Shown: in pieces, positions 47,786 to 59,430 of the stretch | How positions within the stretch are numbered: the first letter of the stretch is position 1 | Layout: each line of letters opens with the position of its first letter | Assembly (NCBI RefSeq): GCF_949987535.1 | Contig: NC_080067.1 | Location: 26,192,039 to 26,256,038, forward strand | DNA: 64,000 nucleotides | Direction: 5' to 3' | Source: Balaenoptera acutorostrata | Lineage: Eukaryota; Chordata; Mammalia; Artiodactyla; Balaenopteridae | Program-made: the position numbers and the translations under genes | The notes under the pieces: model-generated | What the model was told of the DNA's origin: nothing | What the model saw: the letters and a program-made list of their open reading frames with translations, nothing else | The model's database searches: none

Positions 47786-48479
47786 ACTCACGCCTACCTT
47801 CTACCATCAGTCCTGCCAATTCACAGGCTTACTCTCTCCTTGATGAGAGACCCTTATCTTTGTTTGCAGAGTTTCAGTCAAGAGGCAGGTTTTCTATGGA
47901 GTCGTAGAACTGCATACAACGTAACAGTGTCCTTTAGGCCCTACCTTGCTTATTTGTTGCAGAAAGGATTTTTTTTAAGAGGACATAGAAAATAAAGTCA
48001 AGAGGTGTTTGTTCCCAATAGCTTGATTGGAAAACATCATTGGGACAAATTAACAGAGCTGCACATTTGCATTAATTAAATTGACCATGAACCCAGCTTA
48101 ATGTTTCATTTCACCTTTCTCCTGGCATGATGGTGCCTGAGTGTTTTGGAACTCAGATACATACACGCTGGCAGGGATGGCTGAAAGATCAGCAACAATC
48201 AATGTTTGTAATCAAAGAAGATTAAACTCCATATTAATTAACGGGAATCTAATGATTGACACTCTTGTGGGGCAGAGTGGCCCAAGCCTGCACTGCATTC
48301 ACAGAAATGGAGGTAATTAAACAGTGGACCTTTCTGGAAGGAAAAGCTTTCATTTTTATTGAGTTAAATTCTATGCATAGCGCAATTCTTTTACCAATGG
48401 GGAATCAAACCAAGTGCTGTAGTAAATTGGGACCAGTGACATGCAGCTCCTGACCTGAGTCTCCAGGGTGCTTCTCCAG
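47786..48479. other. Unassigned unique sequence, possible regulatory element
   Basis: No gene. Around 48020-48260 there is an octamer-like ATTTGCAT directly followed by TAATTAA (48065-48079), an ATCAAAG (48211-48217) and TTAATTAA (48234-48241). Such clustering occurs in enhancers but also by chance in AT-rich DNA. Confidence 0.4.
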
Positions 48480-48680
48480 GTGTTCCCCAAAGGAACGTGG
48501 GATAGTGTTAAGAGAAGGGGCTTACTCCTGAGTTCAAATCCCAGCCCCATCACTCAGTAGCTGTGTGATCCCAGGAAAGTTACTTAACCTCTCTGTTTCT
48601 TCATTTGTAAAATGGCAATAATAATAATTGTACCTATCTCAGAGGGGTTGTGTGAGGATTTGATGAGTTTGATGTGGTAA
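48480..48680 (+). mobile_element. MIR SINE
   Basis: The best-preserved MIR here: 'gagttcaaatcccagcccca', 'gtagctgtgtgatcccagga', 'cctctctgtttcttcatttg' and 'gtgtgaggatttgatgagtt'. Confidence 0.9.
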
Positions 48681-48744
48681 AGATAGATGGAAAGCAAAGG
48701 GGAGGAAATGCTGGATGGTTTCTCGAGCAAATGCTCCCTAATGG

Positions 48745-49070
48745 GCCCCATCTTTACAGACAGCAGCACGTTTAAGCCTCAAAGCCAACATATGAGGTGC
48801 ATCTTCACAGATGAACATGCCAAGGAAATTGGAAAAGAGTAAATACCAGGACTGCTTAGATATCCTAGTGAGTGAGGATTGATGGCTCCCATTTACTGAG
48901 AGCACTAACCCCGCGGCCTCTATTCGGTGCTCTTCATTCATTGCCTCACTCACTCACCTGCAGTACTCGGGACCTCCTGACACAGGTGAGGAGATGGAGG
49001 CTCAGGGAGGTCAAGGGTGAGAGTTCATGCTGGAGCTGGACTTGCGCCCAGAGGCACCTGGCTCCACTCT
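48745..49070 (-). mobile_element. Two MIR fragments, minus strand
   Basis: The first (48745-48860) is weak, shown by 'acagatgaacatgccaagga'. The second (48880-49070) is clearer: 'gaggagatggaggctcaggg' and 'ggacttgcgcccagaggcac'. Confidence 0.65.
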
Positions 49071-50429
49071 TCCTGGGGGTGTCCGCCGGAGGGAGGAGGC
49101 TGAATGGAAGAGGGCAGTCACCCGCTTTCTATGTCAGCCACCCTTGTGACAAAATGAGACAAAGTCCTTGCTTGGGATGCACCTGCGGTCTGGTTGTGAG
49201 GACAGAATTCAAAATCAGAGAACGGAAGAATGTGTGTGACCCACAGTCAGTTCCTTGTCAACCCCAGTGTCCCCGCTGGAACGATCCATGCATTGGACCA
49301 TAAAGAACGGGATCCTCTACTGCGAGGTCAGGTTACGTGGGTGCAGGAGGGGCAAGGATGCTAGGGTGTAGGGATCCACGCTGTGCACCTTGTGGGTCTG
49401 TGGATCTATGACTGGAAATCCTGGTCCAGGAGGTGGCAAGTGCCACAGGGACACAGCATTTCCAGATGATTTCGTTATGGCCTACAGAATGGTTGGAGCT
49501 CCGCTTTACTTGAAAAGCATATGCATTATCACCTGGCTGTGGCTGATAGCAGAATTCTGGAACCTGCGGTCCAGAGACGTCCCAAGGGAGGGCATGCAGC
49601 GCCTTCCCCAACATCACTCCTCTCTGACAGACCCAGTAAGATGTCTGCCTTTGACCTCTCACCCTGCCTTTGACCTCAATTTAGCACCCTTGCAACCAAG
49701 TCATAATTTAAGAGAAATTACTCCCTGACATCCTCATGCCAGATAATTCTTTACCAGTATCTCTGGGTGATTTCCTTCCTGGGCAGCCGCATAATCACTT
49801 TGTACTGTTTCACCAAACAACTGATGCCTCGGTGCATCACTGCCTCCCAGTCATATGGATTTAGCACGCCATTGCATTCTGTAATCATTTATCCCTTAAT
49901 CTCTCGGAGGTCACCTCTGCTTATCAGGGCCCCAGACACCCAAGAGGGCAGGAGCCCAAATGCCAGCTAAGTCCAGGCAGGAAAGAGCAAATGGCAGGTT
50001 ATTCAGGTTGCTTCCATATGCCCACCTCCCCTCCAGGCTGATTGTTGACTTCCTCAAAAGATCTGCCCGTTTAATAGTACATGAAGCTGCTCACTAGGCC
50101 TGACTAATTTCAAAAGAAGGAAAGCGTGTGCAATTCAAATGAAGTGCGCTGGTGTAATGCAGACACACAAATGTGTGTGGGTTCCCAGCTGAGGCAGAAT
50201 GTGATTACTCAAACCACAAGTGGTTCAGCTAAGTGAACACTTAGCTTCTAGAATAAAAGTACAAACAGAAACCAACTAACTGCATTCTCCAACCTCCTTT
50301 TCCTGCTCATCACGATAATAGCACGGTGTTTAAAGCAGCTACCCTGGTTTTGTTTTGCTCATACCTCAATCCATAAACGCCTGTGGAGTGATGTGGGAAA
50401 AGAAAACTTAAGAGGTTTTTTGAACAAGT
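49071..50429. other. Unassigned sequence
   Basis: No recognisable gene. Frames of 109-112 codons on opposite strands (49333-49662, 49390-49728) shadow each other and have no domains. Confidence 0.5.
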
Positions 50430-50590
50430 TAAATCTAGAGCCACATCCCAACTCCTCTGAGTCTAGCTGAGAGATCTTGGGAAAGTTATTTAATGTTGCT
50501 GGCTTCAGTTTCTTCCCCTCCGATATGAGACGCAGAGTGACAGTTTAATCAATATGCATAGGACATGTATAAGGTCAGCAGTTAAGACCT
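50430..50590 (+). mobile_element. MIR SINE
   Basis: 'tagctgagagatcttgggaa' and 'ggcttcagtttcttcccct' mark a diverged copy. Confidence 0.7.
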
Positions 50591-51522
50591 CACAGGATGT
50601 GTGACAAGAAATAAGATCCTATATGGGAAAGGGTGTGCACAGTGACCTGAACATGATAGCCAATCAATACGATTATTATAATTGGGATGACTATTTAAAA
50701 TGTAATATTCAGTATTTTGCATTTCATTGTGTTGATCACCAGATGGGAAAGTCATAGAATGTTTAAGGAAGATTGTGGCTGGCAACGTTCCTTTCAGTCT
50801 TGGTTCATTTGAAAACCTTGAGGGAAAAGCTGTTACACACATGGACTTAGTTCTTTGGGGGTTTGAACCCCACCCCTATGTCCCCCTTGCCTCTCTCATT
50901 CCCCTGTCATGTGTGACATATTCAGATGAAGACAAAAAGCACGTGAGGTGAAGGAATGAATGAGCCCACATTCTGAGGGCAAACTTCCTAAACAATGGCT
51001 GTCTTTGAAATCAGATTCCCCATCTTTGAATTCCTGCTGGTTGGAAAATATACTCACTTCCCTCTTTTCCTTAAAAATATCGATCACCCATGATGCTGCA
51101 AGATACTGTAACTAACTAACCTTCACAGCAGTGTTATGGCTGAGGAAACCTAAGCCTCATAGGTACATGTGGCCTCAGGATGATTCCCAAATTCATAATT
51201 TTCCCATATCACATAGAAAATGGTTAACATTTTTATAAATTTATAAAAATTGTACAGCTAACAATATCAAGGTGCAGAGGGAAAAAATCTGTGCACGCTG
51301 TTGTGAGAATTTACAAGAGTTGTCGTGTCAGAGCCCCGGGCCTGGTATAAAGTCGGCTCCTAACAGATGCTCAGTCTTGGTGTCCCTGCACCTCCAGCCA
51401 GGCCCTCCTCGGAAAGCCCCTGGAAGCAATCCCTCAGGGTAATTCACCTGCTCTACTGATTCCTGGCGATGGGGTCGGAGCACTGGCTCTGACCAAACAT
51501 TGAAATGCTGACTATTTAATTG
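50591..51522. other. Unassigned sequence
   Basis: Nothing recognised beyond a possible weak MIR trace at about 51115-51165. Confidence 0.5.
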
Positions 51523-51666
51523 TAGGAAGGTGTTTTTTTTTTTTAATTTATTTTATAGAAGTATAGTTGATTTACAGTGTTGTGTTAATTTCTACTGTAC
51601 AGCAAAGTGATTCAGTTATACATACATACAGTTTTTTCATGTTCTTTTCCATTAGGAAGGTGTTTT
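51523..51666 (-). mobile_element. Very short L1 3' end with perfect target duplication
   Basis: The minus-strand insert is only about 116 bp: an L1 tail with 'gtatagttgatttacagtgt' and 'tactgtacagcaaagtgatt' on the plus strand. It is bracketed by the 14-bp direct repeat taggaaggtgtttt (51523-51536, 51653-51666). Confidence 0.93.
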
Positions 51667-53279
51667 GTAGATATGATCTAGTCACCTCACTCTCTCCCTC
51701 TCAGCACCTGTGACTTTTGGAGGGGGGGTTCTGGATTAATTCCAAAAGATGGCAGGGCTGGAGCAGCTCACAAAGCCTCAGAGGATGTCTAAAGGTTGAA
51801 CTCACAGTGCCATGGACATGCGGCCGGCGGCGCGCTCAGGTGACAGGTGTTGGGCAAAGGTTACAGTGTAGCCCTGCCCAGCTCCAGTGTCAGAAGCAGC
51901 AGGAAAGCTCTGTACCCTTCACCTCGGGGACCTCTGTCCTGCCGGCACTTGCTGGTTGACGTTGAGCTGAACACACGGGGCTCAGGGGCCTTTGGGCCCC
52001 TCCCACAGGGGAACAAACCATACGTGTGCCAAGGAGAGGTCATGCAGGTTAATATAAGGCTCTTTTCCTAGATAAGGAATGTCAGGGAGACGGTGGCTTC
52101 GGCCCTGCTTCTCCTGAGCAATGAAGATTCTGACTGAGGGCAACTTAGACACAGACCCTGCTGGGACAGCTGGAGGCTGGGACGGCTCCCCAGAGCCTGC
52201 CTGACGGTACCCCAACTCTGTCCATTCAGTCAATCTCGAGAGTAATCATTCATGTAAATTGGCCCTATTAGGGCTTACTCGGTAAAATTGCCAAGCACGG
52301 GCCACATCTTCACACAGTAATAGGACAGAAAGACAGGCAGTTGTGTTCACATGTTCTGAAACGCGTGGATGGCCGGGATGTTGGGAAAGTTGAGACAGGG
52401 TAGATCTGTCAGGCATGTCTGCACCACGTCCTGGGATGGGATGCAGCGTGGACAGTTCCCAGGGCTACCGGAAGTAGCTTATTCAGAGCAGGGAGTGTGC
52501 TTATCCTTAAGGAGGCAAGTCAGAGGGCAAAGGACAGGTAAGGATCACAAAACAGAAGGTAAGATGAGCAAGGGCAGATGGGTCAGAATTTAGGCTGAGA
52601 ACTGGGGAAGTTTCAGATACTTGCCTTTATGAGGCAGCAACTTGTGCAGAGTGTGGAGGCTTGTGTGCCCAGGTAGCCAGAGTAGGCAGCAGGGGCCTTC
52701 CTTGGCTTTGGCTCTTGGTAGCCAGCAGCTGAGTGTCTTCTTTGGAGGACTGCCTGTGGCCTCCTGGATAGAGCTTTGCCTGTCGATAGAGAGATGGAGG
52801 TACCTGGGGATCCATGCATCTCCCCCAAGGGCACCCTGAACCAGTGACTGTCTAGCGAAGTATGAAAGTCCAGGCCCCTTGCCTCAGGTCAGGACAATTC
52901 TGAGCGGTATCTTACCCTCCAGAGACCCTCTCAGAATCCAAGTGAAGCCACCCCTCCGTGGGACTCCGCCTGAAATCACCTCCTCATCTGACTTCCTCCC
53001 TATCCTGCCGGCCAACCCCACTTCCTTATAGGTCTCCCCTGGGAGGATGTCTTAATGAATCCCTTATACAAGAACCTGCATCTCAGGGTCTGCTTCTCAG
53101 GAGCTCTCTTAGGAGGTGTCTGACTCATGTCCATGATGGCTCATCACCTCCCAGCAGGTTCTGAGCTCCTCCTGCACGCCCCACACAGTTCATACCTCTG
53201 TGTTCACATTCTACCCCCTTGACGCTCACCTCCAGCAGGGGGCGCAGTGGAGCAGCACTCAAGCCGCAGCGAGTGCACA
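51667..53279. other. Unassigned GC-richer sequence
   Basis: No gene recognised. CpGs cluster briefly at 51820-51840. Frames on both strands are below 90 codons. Confidence 0.5.
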
Positions 53280-53480
53280 CAAAGTGGTGCAGGTAATTGT
53301 GGAAAGGTGGAGGTCAGGGTGGCTGTGATCATTCAAGGGGAGTTTCCTGGATGATATGGGCTGACAATTAGTCTTGAAGGGTAGGAGTTAGAAAGGCCAC
53401 AGGAGGATGCGAGCAGGGGGACACATGAGCAAAGATGCTGAGGCAGCGGCCAGCACTGGGGGACTAGAGACCAGAGACAA
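53280..53480 (-). mobile_element. L2 fragment, minus strand
   Basis: 'gacaattagtcttgaagggt', 'aggagttagaaaggccac' and 'gagcaaagatgctgaggcag' follow antisense L2 order. Confidence 0.55.
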
Positions 53481-54086
53481 AGGAGGCTCGGCTGCCTGGG
53501 CTCTAACGTGGGTTGGGTAGAGAGCCTGGATACAAACCAGAGGCCGGCCTTTCCTATTCCACCCAGAGAGAAAAGAATGCCCCTCTCTCTTCCTCACCCA
53601 GGTAGCTCCATGGGCACGGGAATAGTGGGGAATGTCCAAGCTGGTCCTAGTGTCTGGAGAATGAGCCAGCTGGCAGCACCGTAACCATTCACAGGTCACT
53701 GAGGATGCAGTGGGATGTGTGTCCCCTTGGCATGCCCAATATGAAGGTGCTGGGACTCCCCTTAACTTCCAGCAGGCAGCCTTTCCTTTGTGGTCCTGCC
53801 CACCTCACCAGCCCACACTCAGCCCAGGTATGAGCAAGTGTCTGGAGTGGAGCACGGAGCAAGAGTGGGAAGAGAACCACCTCGAAGCTGAGTGCTATGT
53901 CAGTCTGGACTCCCCCTGAGACAAGGATGGAGGTGGTTTACTGGGGGGTGACCCCAGGAAGCTCAAGTATAGGAGTGGGGGACATGGGACGGAAGGGAGA
54001 AAAGCCAGTGTATGGAGCATAAACGCACTGACTCCTGCTGCAGGCAGCCGGGCTCTACCCCCCTGGGGACCCTCGGACATATAATT
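53481..54086. other. Unassigned sequence
   Basis: Nothing recognised. Confidence 0.5.
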
Positions 54087-54189
54087 AGGATGATGAACCA
54101 TCCCAGTCTGCCAGACTGACCCAGTGTTAGCACTGAAAGTCCTGCATCCTGGGAATCCCCTCAGCCCCTTGAAGACCAGGATGGCCACT
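54087..54189. mobile_element. Short hAT MITE (MER81-like)
   Basis: A near-palindromic element of about 103 bp: it starts 'aggatgatgaaccatcccag' and contains 'ttagcactgaaagtcctgca'. The copy at 63259-63358 reads in the opposite direction. Confidence 0.7.
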
Positions 54190-55889
54190 GATATCATGAG
54201 AACATGCACCTAAGGGCGGGGAGGTTGTGTTTGTCAACAGAAGTCCCTCATTGGTTGAGAGTTGCCTCTGGGGATCAGCTCTCCTGGACTGCCCCTCATG
54301 AGCAGCTGAGCAAGCTGTATGACCCTGGGAAAGTCCTCGGGCAGAGAAGCTGGAAGATGCAGGCTCTTGAGGTAAGAAGCCATCAGCACACAGCGAACAG
54401 TCGTGGAGCTGCAGGTGAACTCAGATGTGGGCCAGGAGGATGTGGGTGGAACCATCAGTAAGGTCAGCTACCAGTACCTGTGATCTCAGGTATGGAACTC
54501 GGCAAGGTGGGGGCGGTGAGGTCAGTTGCAGATCTGAGGCACTAAGTTGCTTCCCCCAAGGTCACTGGCTTTGTTCCAGTGGCAAGGGGTGTCCAGCCTC
54601 AGAGCCCACACACCTTGCTTTCACCTGCAGTCTCCAGTCGTCTGTTTATCCCCCATCCATCTCCAGCTGCATCCAGCCCGAGACACATCCCTTCTGAATA
54701 GTTCTGCAGACAGCTGCTGCAAAGAGAGGCTATTGAAAGCCATCCTAGAAGTGAGTTAGTAATAGCTCACCTTGAAAAATAACAAGGTTAAGGCTGAAGA
54801 ATGTTCTATTCAATTCTGTTGTAATTAAGGGAACTTTTCTGCGTTGCATGCTGCATAATTGAATTATACCACCGATTAACTTTTTAAAATAATTATTTGT
54901 AGATTTGTTTCCCTTAGTAGCGCATATTTTTAAAAATAATATACTTTGCCGCTTAATAAAGCAGATAGATGCCGGGGGAGAGATGGTGGAGGAGATATTG
55001 TTTGTGTTCAGTGGTTCCATCGTTACTATTGATTGCCCAGCCTTATTATTCACCTCAGAGACATGGCAATTAATAGCAATGGAAATGAAGGAATAGTCGT
55101 GTTCCACGAGGCTTTATTGAGAGAGGAAATGAACAATACATGCAGACAAGGAATAATTCTTTGTTGCTTGTGACAACGGTGCTTTCAGAGGAAGGATTAA
55201 CCTGCATCTTTAAGGAGCACCTGAGGCTCTCCCTCCAGGTGCTGGGAGATGTCAGGTCTGAGGCCTGCCCCGTTGGAAACCCCCTCCCACCGCCACCTGT
55301 CTGTGGCCCACTGAAATAAGGCGGAGGCTGAAATAAGGTGGCGGGCCTGATCTGGGTGGTCTGAGATGGCCCTTCCCTGAACTCCTGCCTCTACTTGGTA
55401 TTCAAGACTGGCGGCTCTAAATTGGATCATAGTGAGTCATCCTCTAGACCCCTGGAGGGTCTTGGCCTGAATAATGAGATAAGTGGTGGTGGACCCAGGC
55501 ACTCACTGGTGTTACCCTGAGGTCTGGCCCTGCTCTCCCTGCCCTCCCTGCCTGCAGTCCTCGCTGTCATGCCACACTCCACGCCCCCGCCGCTCGCCGG
55601 GGCTTCTCTCAGCCGCCCCTCACCCAGGAAGCCTGCCTCTCCTGCTTACAGGCCAGTGGCTGCTCGCCCTCCAGGACTGGCCTGCAGCTGTCTCCTCTCC
55701 CAGAAGCGCACGGCTGTCTCCCGGCCAGTCCCTGGACTCTGCGAGGATCCGCCCTGTCCGTCTTCACTGCTGCCCGGGCCCCAGCAGAGCAGGGCACAGA
55801 GCAGTGCCAGCAGCCGTCTGCGGACTCCAGGGAGCTTATCTGTGCATATTTACAATGACCTCTTTGCCAATGCCCCCAAAGGCGGGTTT
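54190..55889. other. Unassigned; AT-rich block then GC-rich block
   Basis: Roughly 54760-55100 is unique and AT-rich, with many TAATTA-like motifs, and looks like a candidate conserved element. Around 55560-55840 is C-rich with scattered CpGs and open frames in three registers (55483-55932, 55569-55913, minus 55609-55797), which is expected from composition. No exon recognised. Confidence 0.45.
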
Positions 55890-56200
55890 TTTATTTTTCC
55901 AGTTGAGGTATAATTTATATAAAGTTCACTAATCTTGCAGGCACAGAAGGATTATGTTTTCTATATCTACACAAGCTACTGTGCAGATAAAAGTATGGAA
56001 CATTTCCAGCACCCCGGAAAGCCCCTCCTCTTGCCTTCCACCCTCAGGGTATAACCACTCTTGTGATTTTTATCACCATTGATCAGCTTTGCCTGTCTCA
56101 GTCTTTATACAAATAGAATCGTGCAGCAGGGACACTTGTGTCTGCCTTCTTTCCCTCAGTGTTACCTCTGTGAGGCTCATCTTGATGGCATTTTATGTGC
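55890..56200 (-). mobile_element. Old L1 fragment, minus strand
   Basis: Antisense landmarks: 'tccagttgaggtataattta', 'atggaacatttccagcaccc', 'gtgatttttatcaccattga' and 'atacaaatagaatcgtgcag'. Confidence 0.75.
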
Positions 56201-57876
56201 CCATCCCCTGCAGGGCTTCCCTGTTCGATGCCCACTAGGGGACCCCTGACTGCAGAAGACAGAGACGAGCCCAGGGCTGCAGACAGAGCTCCCGCTGGCT
56301 GCTGCAGGCTCAGCACCAGAGCTCAGGGCATGGCGAAGGTGGCCAGGTCACTGCTGGGTGACCAGCCTGTGGGCTGAAGCTGCCACAGGCCCTGGTTCTT
56401 TGAGAAGGGGCAGCTCAGGGCATCCTCAAAGGAGATGGGCAGAGAGATAAACAGAGGAGGAGGGAACCTTCATGATGGATATGGGCAGGTGGCTGCGCTC
56501 TCAGGAAACCCCTGATTTGCTCTGCCAATCAAGTCACCGACTCTGAAGTGACCCACCCTCCTGACCACTGTAGCAATGCAGCTTGGTCTCTGCTCAGGCC
56601 CAAAGGGGTGAATTCGGGAAAGCAGATGACATCTGCTTAACTGAAGTGGACATGAGCCTCTCAAGGCCAGCAGCCTGCCTTATTTGTTCCTGGGTCCCCA
56701 GCACCTGGCAGATACCTGCTACACAGTATGTGCTCAGTAAAGTCGTTTCCAAATGACCAAAGGAGGGGAAAAGATGGGCAAATAGTCCCACCTTGAGGTG
56801 ATGATCTGACCTCCTTCCTCACAATGCCCTGGGGGATCCACACCCATCAGTGCCCTCTTCACCTGTTTCAAAGGCAAGTAGGCCTTACTGGAGCAATGCA
56901 GGCCATCCCGTGGCAGTGAACCCAGCCCTGGGCTTGCCTGTTTGGGCTTGTCTGGGAGCGAACAGGCAGTCTGTTTGCTCCCAGAGCCAGGGCCCTGCTC
57001 TATTCACCTCTGTGCCTGTAGCCCCAGAGAAAGAGAGTTCAGGGAATTGGGCCAGAGAAGGGAGTTCAGGGAATTGTGTGGGCATCAAACTAAAATACTC
57101 ATGTCCTCTCTTAAATAAAGGGAAATTTTAGCAAGGAAGAAGGAACGTCCAAAGTTGGTGACATCCTGAGATTCCTGAATCTTATGTAATAATATGTGTG
57201 CGAAAAGAGAGAAATATTACCATTTCAATATCCATGTTCTCTCCCCGTCCCCTGCCCATAAGTCGGATGCTGACTGTCACATCAATCCTGGACTTTTTTG
57301 TGCAGGATCATGGTAATAGGTAAGCGGGAGAATTGAGGGGCTGGATTTGTTTGCATTGAAAAAGGCATAACTGGTGGAAGGAGTAGGAGATATCCGGAAG
57401 GTAGAGGGACAAGGGACGGCCAGAGGCAGGGGGCCGGTGAGAGGAGAATTTTTGAGTTAGGAGGCTGAGGAAAGTAACTGGGAAGCAGCTGCCATGCCTG
57501 TGAGGAACTGAGAAAGAGAAAGAGAATATTCAGGATGTTTTGCTGTGCGTCGTGGATGAAGTCTCCTTGGATGGCTTCTGAGACAGCTCAGGAAAGACTT
57601 GCATTTCTGTTCAGTTGTAGAACTGGGGCATCTCCCAGTGCGCCATGATGCAATGTGGGCTGGGGGAGGGGGGCAGGCAGCTTTACGTAGAGGTGACACA
57701 CCTGGGGGTCATAGGTGAGGTGCACTGGGGGCCGGGAGAGCCAGGGCTGCGTCTGGGGGAGTTTGAGAATCGGTGCTAGTGACCTCACATGTCTGGGGTC
57801 AGCCCCAGTTTTGGTAAAACAAGGACTTTGGTACACTGAACTTGATCTGCGATGGTAAATAACTTTTATTCATTCA
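56201..57876. other. Unassigned sequence with one L2 tail
   Basis: No gene seen. A roughly 20-bp near-duplicate with 'gttcagggaattg' occurs at 57036-57077. Confidence 0.5.
56665..56750 (+). mobile_element. L2 3'-end fragment
   Basis: 'ccccagcacctggcagatac' and 'agtatgtgctcagtaaagtc' are the typical L2 end. Confidence 0.65.
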
Positions 57877-58195
57877 AAAGTCAATTAGGGGGGCTTCCCT
57901 GGTGGCGCAGTGGTTGAGAATCTGCCTGCTAATGCAGGGGACATGGGTTCGAGCCCTGGTCTGGGAAGATCCCACATGCCACGGAGCAACTAGGCCCGTG
58001 AGCCACAACTACTGAGCCTGAGCGTCTGGAGCCTGTGCTCCGCAACAAGAGAGGCCACGATAGTGAGAGGCCCGCTCACCGCGATGAACAGTGGCCCTCG
58101 CTTGCCGCAACTGGAGAAAGCCCTCGCACAGAAACGAAGACCCAACACAGCCAAAAATAAATAAATAAAATTAAAAAAAAAAAAAGCCAATTAGG
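57877..58195 (+). mobile_element. CHR-2-type SINE with target duplication
   Basis: Full-length: A-box tggcgcagtgg (57903-57913), B-box ggttcgagccc (57946-57956), a 3' region with 'cgaagacccaacacagccaa' and an A-rich tail. The flanks aaaagtcaattagg and aaaagccaattagg form a duplication with one change (57877, 58182). Low divergence suggests a young insertion. Confidence 0.95.
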
Positions 58196-59066
58196 CTTAA
58201 TCGGTAGAGTCTTCCAGGGGAGTGTAGGGAGAAGGGTTTTGAGGTAGAATCTGAGCTCAATAAGAAAGGGTGACATGATTGATGTAATTGACTAGCAGTG
58301 TCTGTCCGGATGCCATGGAGAGTGCACTGGCCATGGTTTAGAGTTTCCCTAAGGCCTCTTTTAAAACTCAAGGTCAAGTGTGAGTATGAGTCCATGTGTG
58401 TGGTGGATATAGCCTCACAAGGGGTTGGGAGGTGGTGTCATTAAATATTTAAAATCTCATTCAAAGAGCATTTCATATAGAGTAGGAAATTTGTAAATGC
58501 TTTTGAGTGAATTCTTATATAAATGCATATGGGTGCCTCGAATACTGGAACATAATAGGGACAAATTCTTGTCATTTTAACAAATATTGATCTGGTGCCT
58601 ATAAGGTGGCAGGTACAGTGAAAGATACCAGGAAGGAGAGTTGTTCCTGCCCTCAGTGAGCTCCTGGACTTTGAGGAACTTTCAGAAATGAAAAAATAAA
58701 ACAAACAAACACAAAACATTAAGCTCACCTTGATCACATCAGCCTCAGGGCAACTGGTGCTGAAAAGTTGTATCTCAGTAGCTACTCACTATGAGCAGAG
58801 CTGGTCTGGGGTTCTGTGATCACCGCTCTTTTGCCCATATCTCTTAATGCAGAAACATGGGGCAGGACACTTCCAGTTACCTAATTAATTTACTCTGAGA
58901 AATGTTCCCAGGCCCCATTAACAGTCCACTCGTTGAGATTTTATGGGGAAAAGGTCTTTGATTTTAAGAGCTCGGCAGTCTGATTCCTCAACCCACAACT
59001 GATTAGAAGCACAAGTTTTGAGGTTGGGGGTGAGGAGTGGAGGATTCTAGAGGGAGTCCTCTGATT
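58196..59066. other. Unassigned sequence
   Basis: Apart from the L2 piece at 58555-58710, nothing recognised. Confidence 0.5.
58555..58710 (-). mobile_element. L2 fragment, minus strand
   Basis: 'tctggtgcctataaggtggc', 'gttcctgccctcagtgagct' and an A-rich end fit the antisense tail. Confidence 0.6.
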
Positions 59067-59430
59067 AAGATTGGAAAAGAGGGGCTTCCCTGGTGGCACA
59101 GTGGTTGAGAATCTGCCTGCCGATGCAGGTGACACGGGTTCGAGCCCTGGTCTGGGAGGATCCCACATGCCGCGGAGGAACTAAGCCCGTGCGCCACAGC
59201 TACTGAGCCTGCGCTCTAGAACCCGTGAGCCACAGCTACTGAAGCCCGCGCGCCTAGAGCCCGTGCTCCGCAACAAGAGAAACCACCGCGATGAGAAGCC
59301 CACGCACCGCAACGAAGAGTAGCCCCTGCTCGCCGCAACTAGAGGAAGCCCGCACACAGCAACGAAGACCCGACGCAGCCAAAAATAAATTAATTAATTA
59401 AAAAAAAGAAAAAAAAAAGATTGGAAAAGA
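59067..59430 (+). mobile_element. CHR-2-type SINE, long variant, perfect target duplication
   Basis: A-box tggcacagtgg (59094-59104), B-box ggttcgagccc (59137-59147). The block 'gagccacagctactga' is partly repeated inside, making it longer than the copy at 57877. The exact 14-bp duplication aagattggaaaaga flanks it (59067-59080, 59417-59430). Confidence 0.96.

Noticed and set aside
55483..55932. GC-rich region with open frames, possible CpG-island promoter or exon
   Set aside because: CpG density is modest, frames are open in several registers, and no protein similarity is visible.
57903..57956. A-box and B-box suggesting a tRNA gene
   Set aside because: They belong to a tRNA-derived SINE with target duplications and an A-rich tail; there is no cloverleaf gene context.
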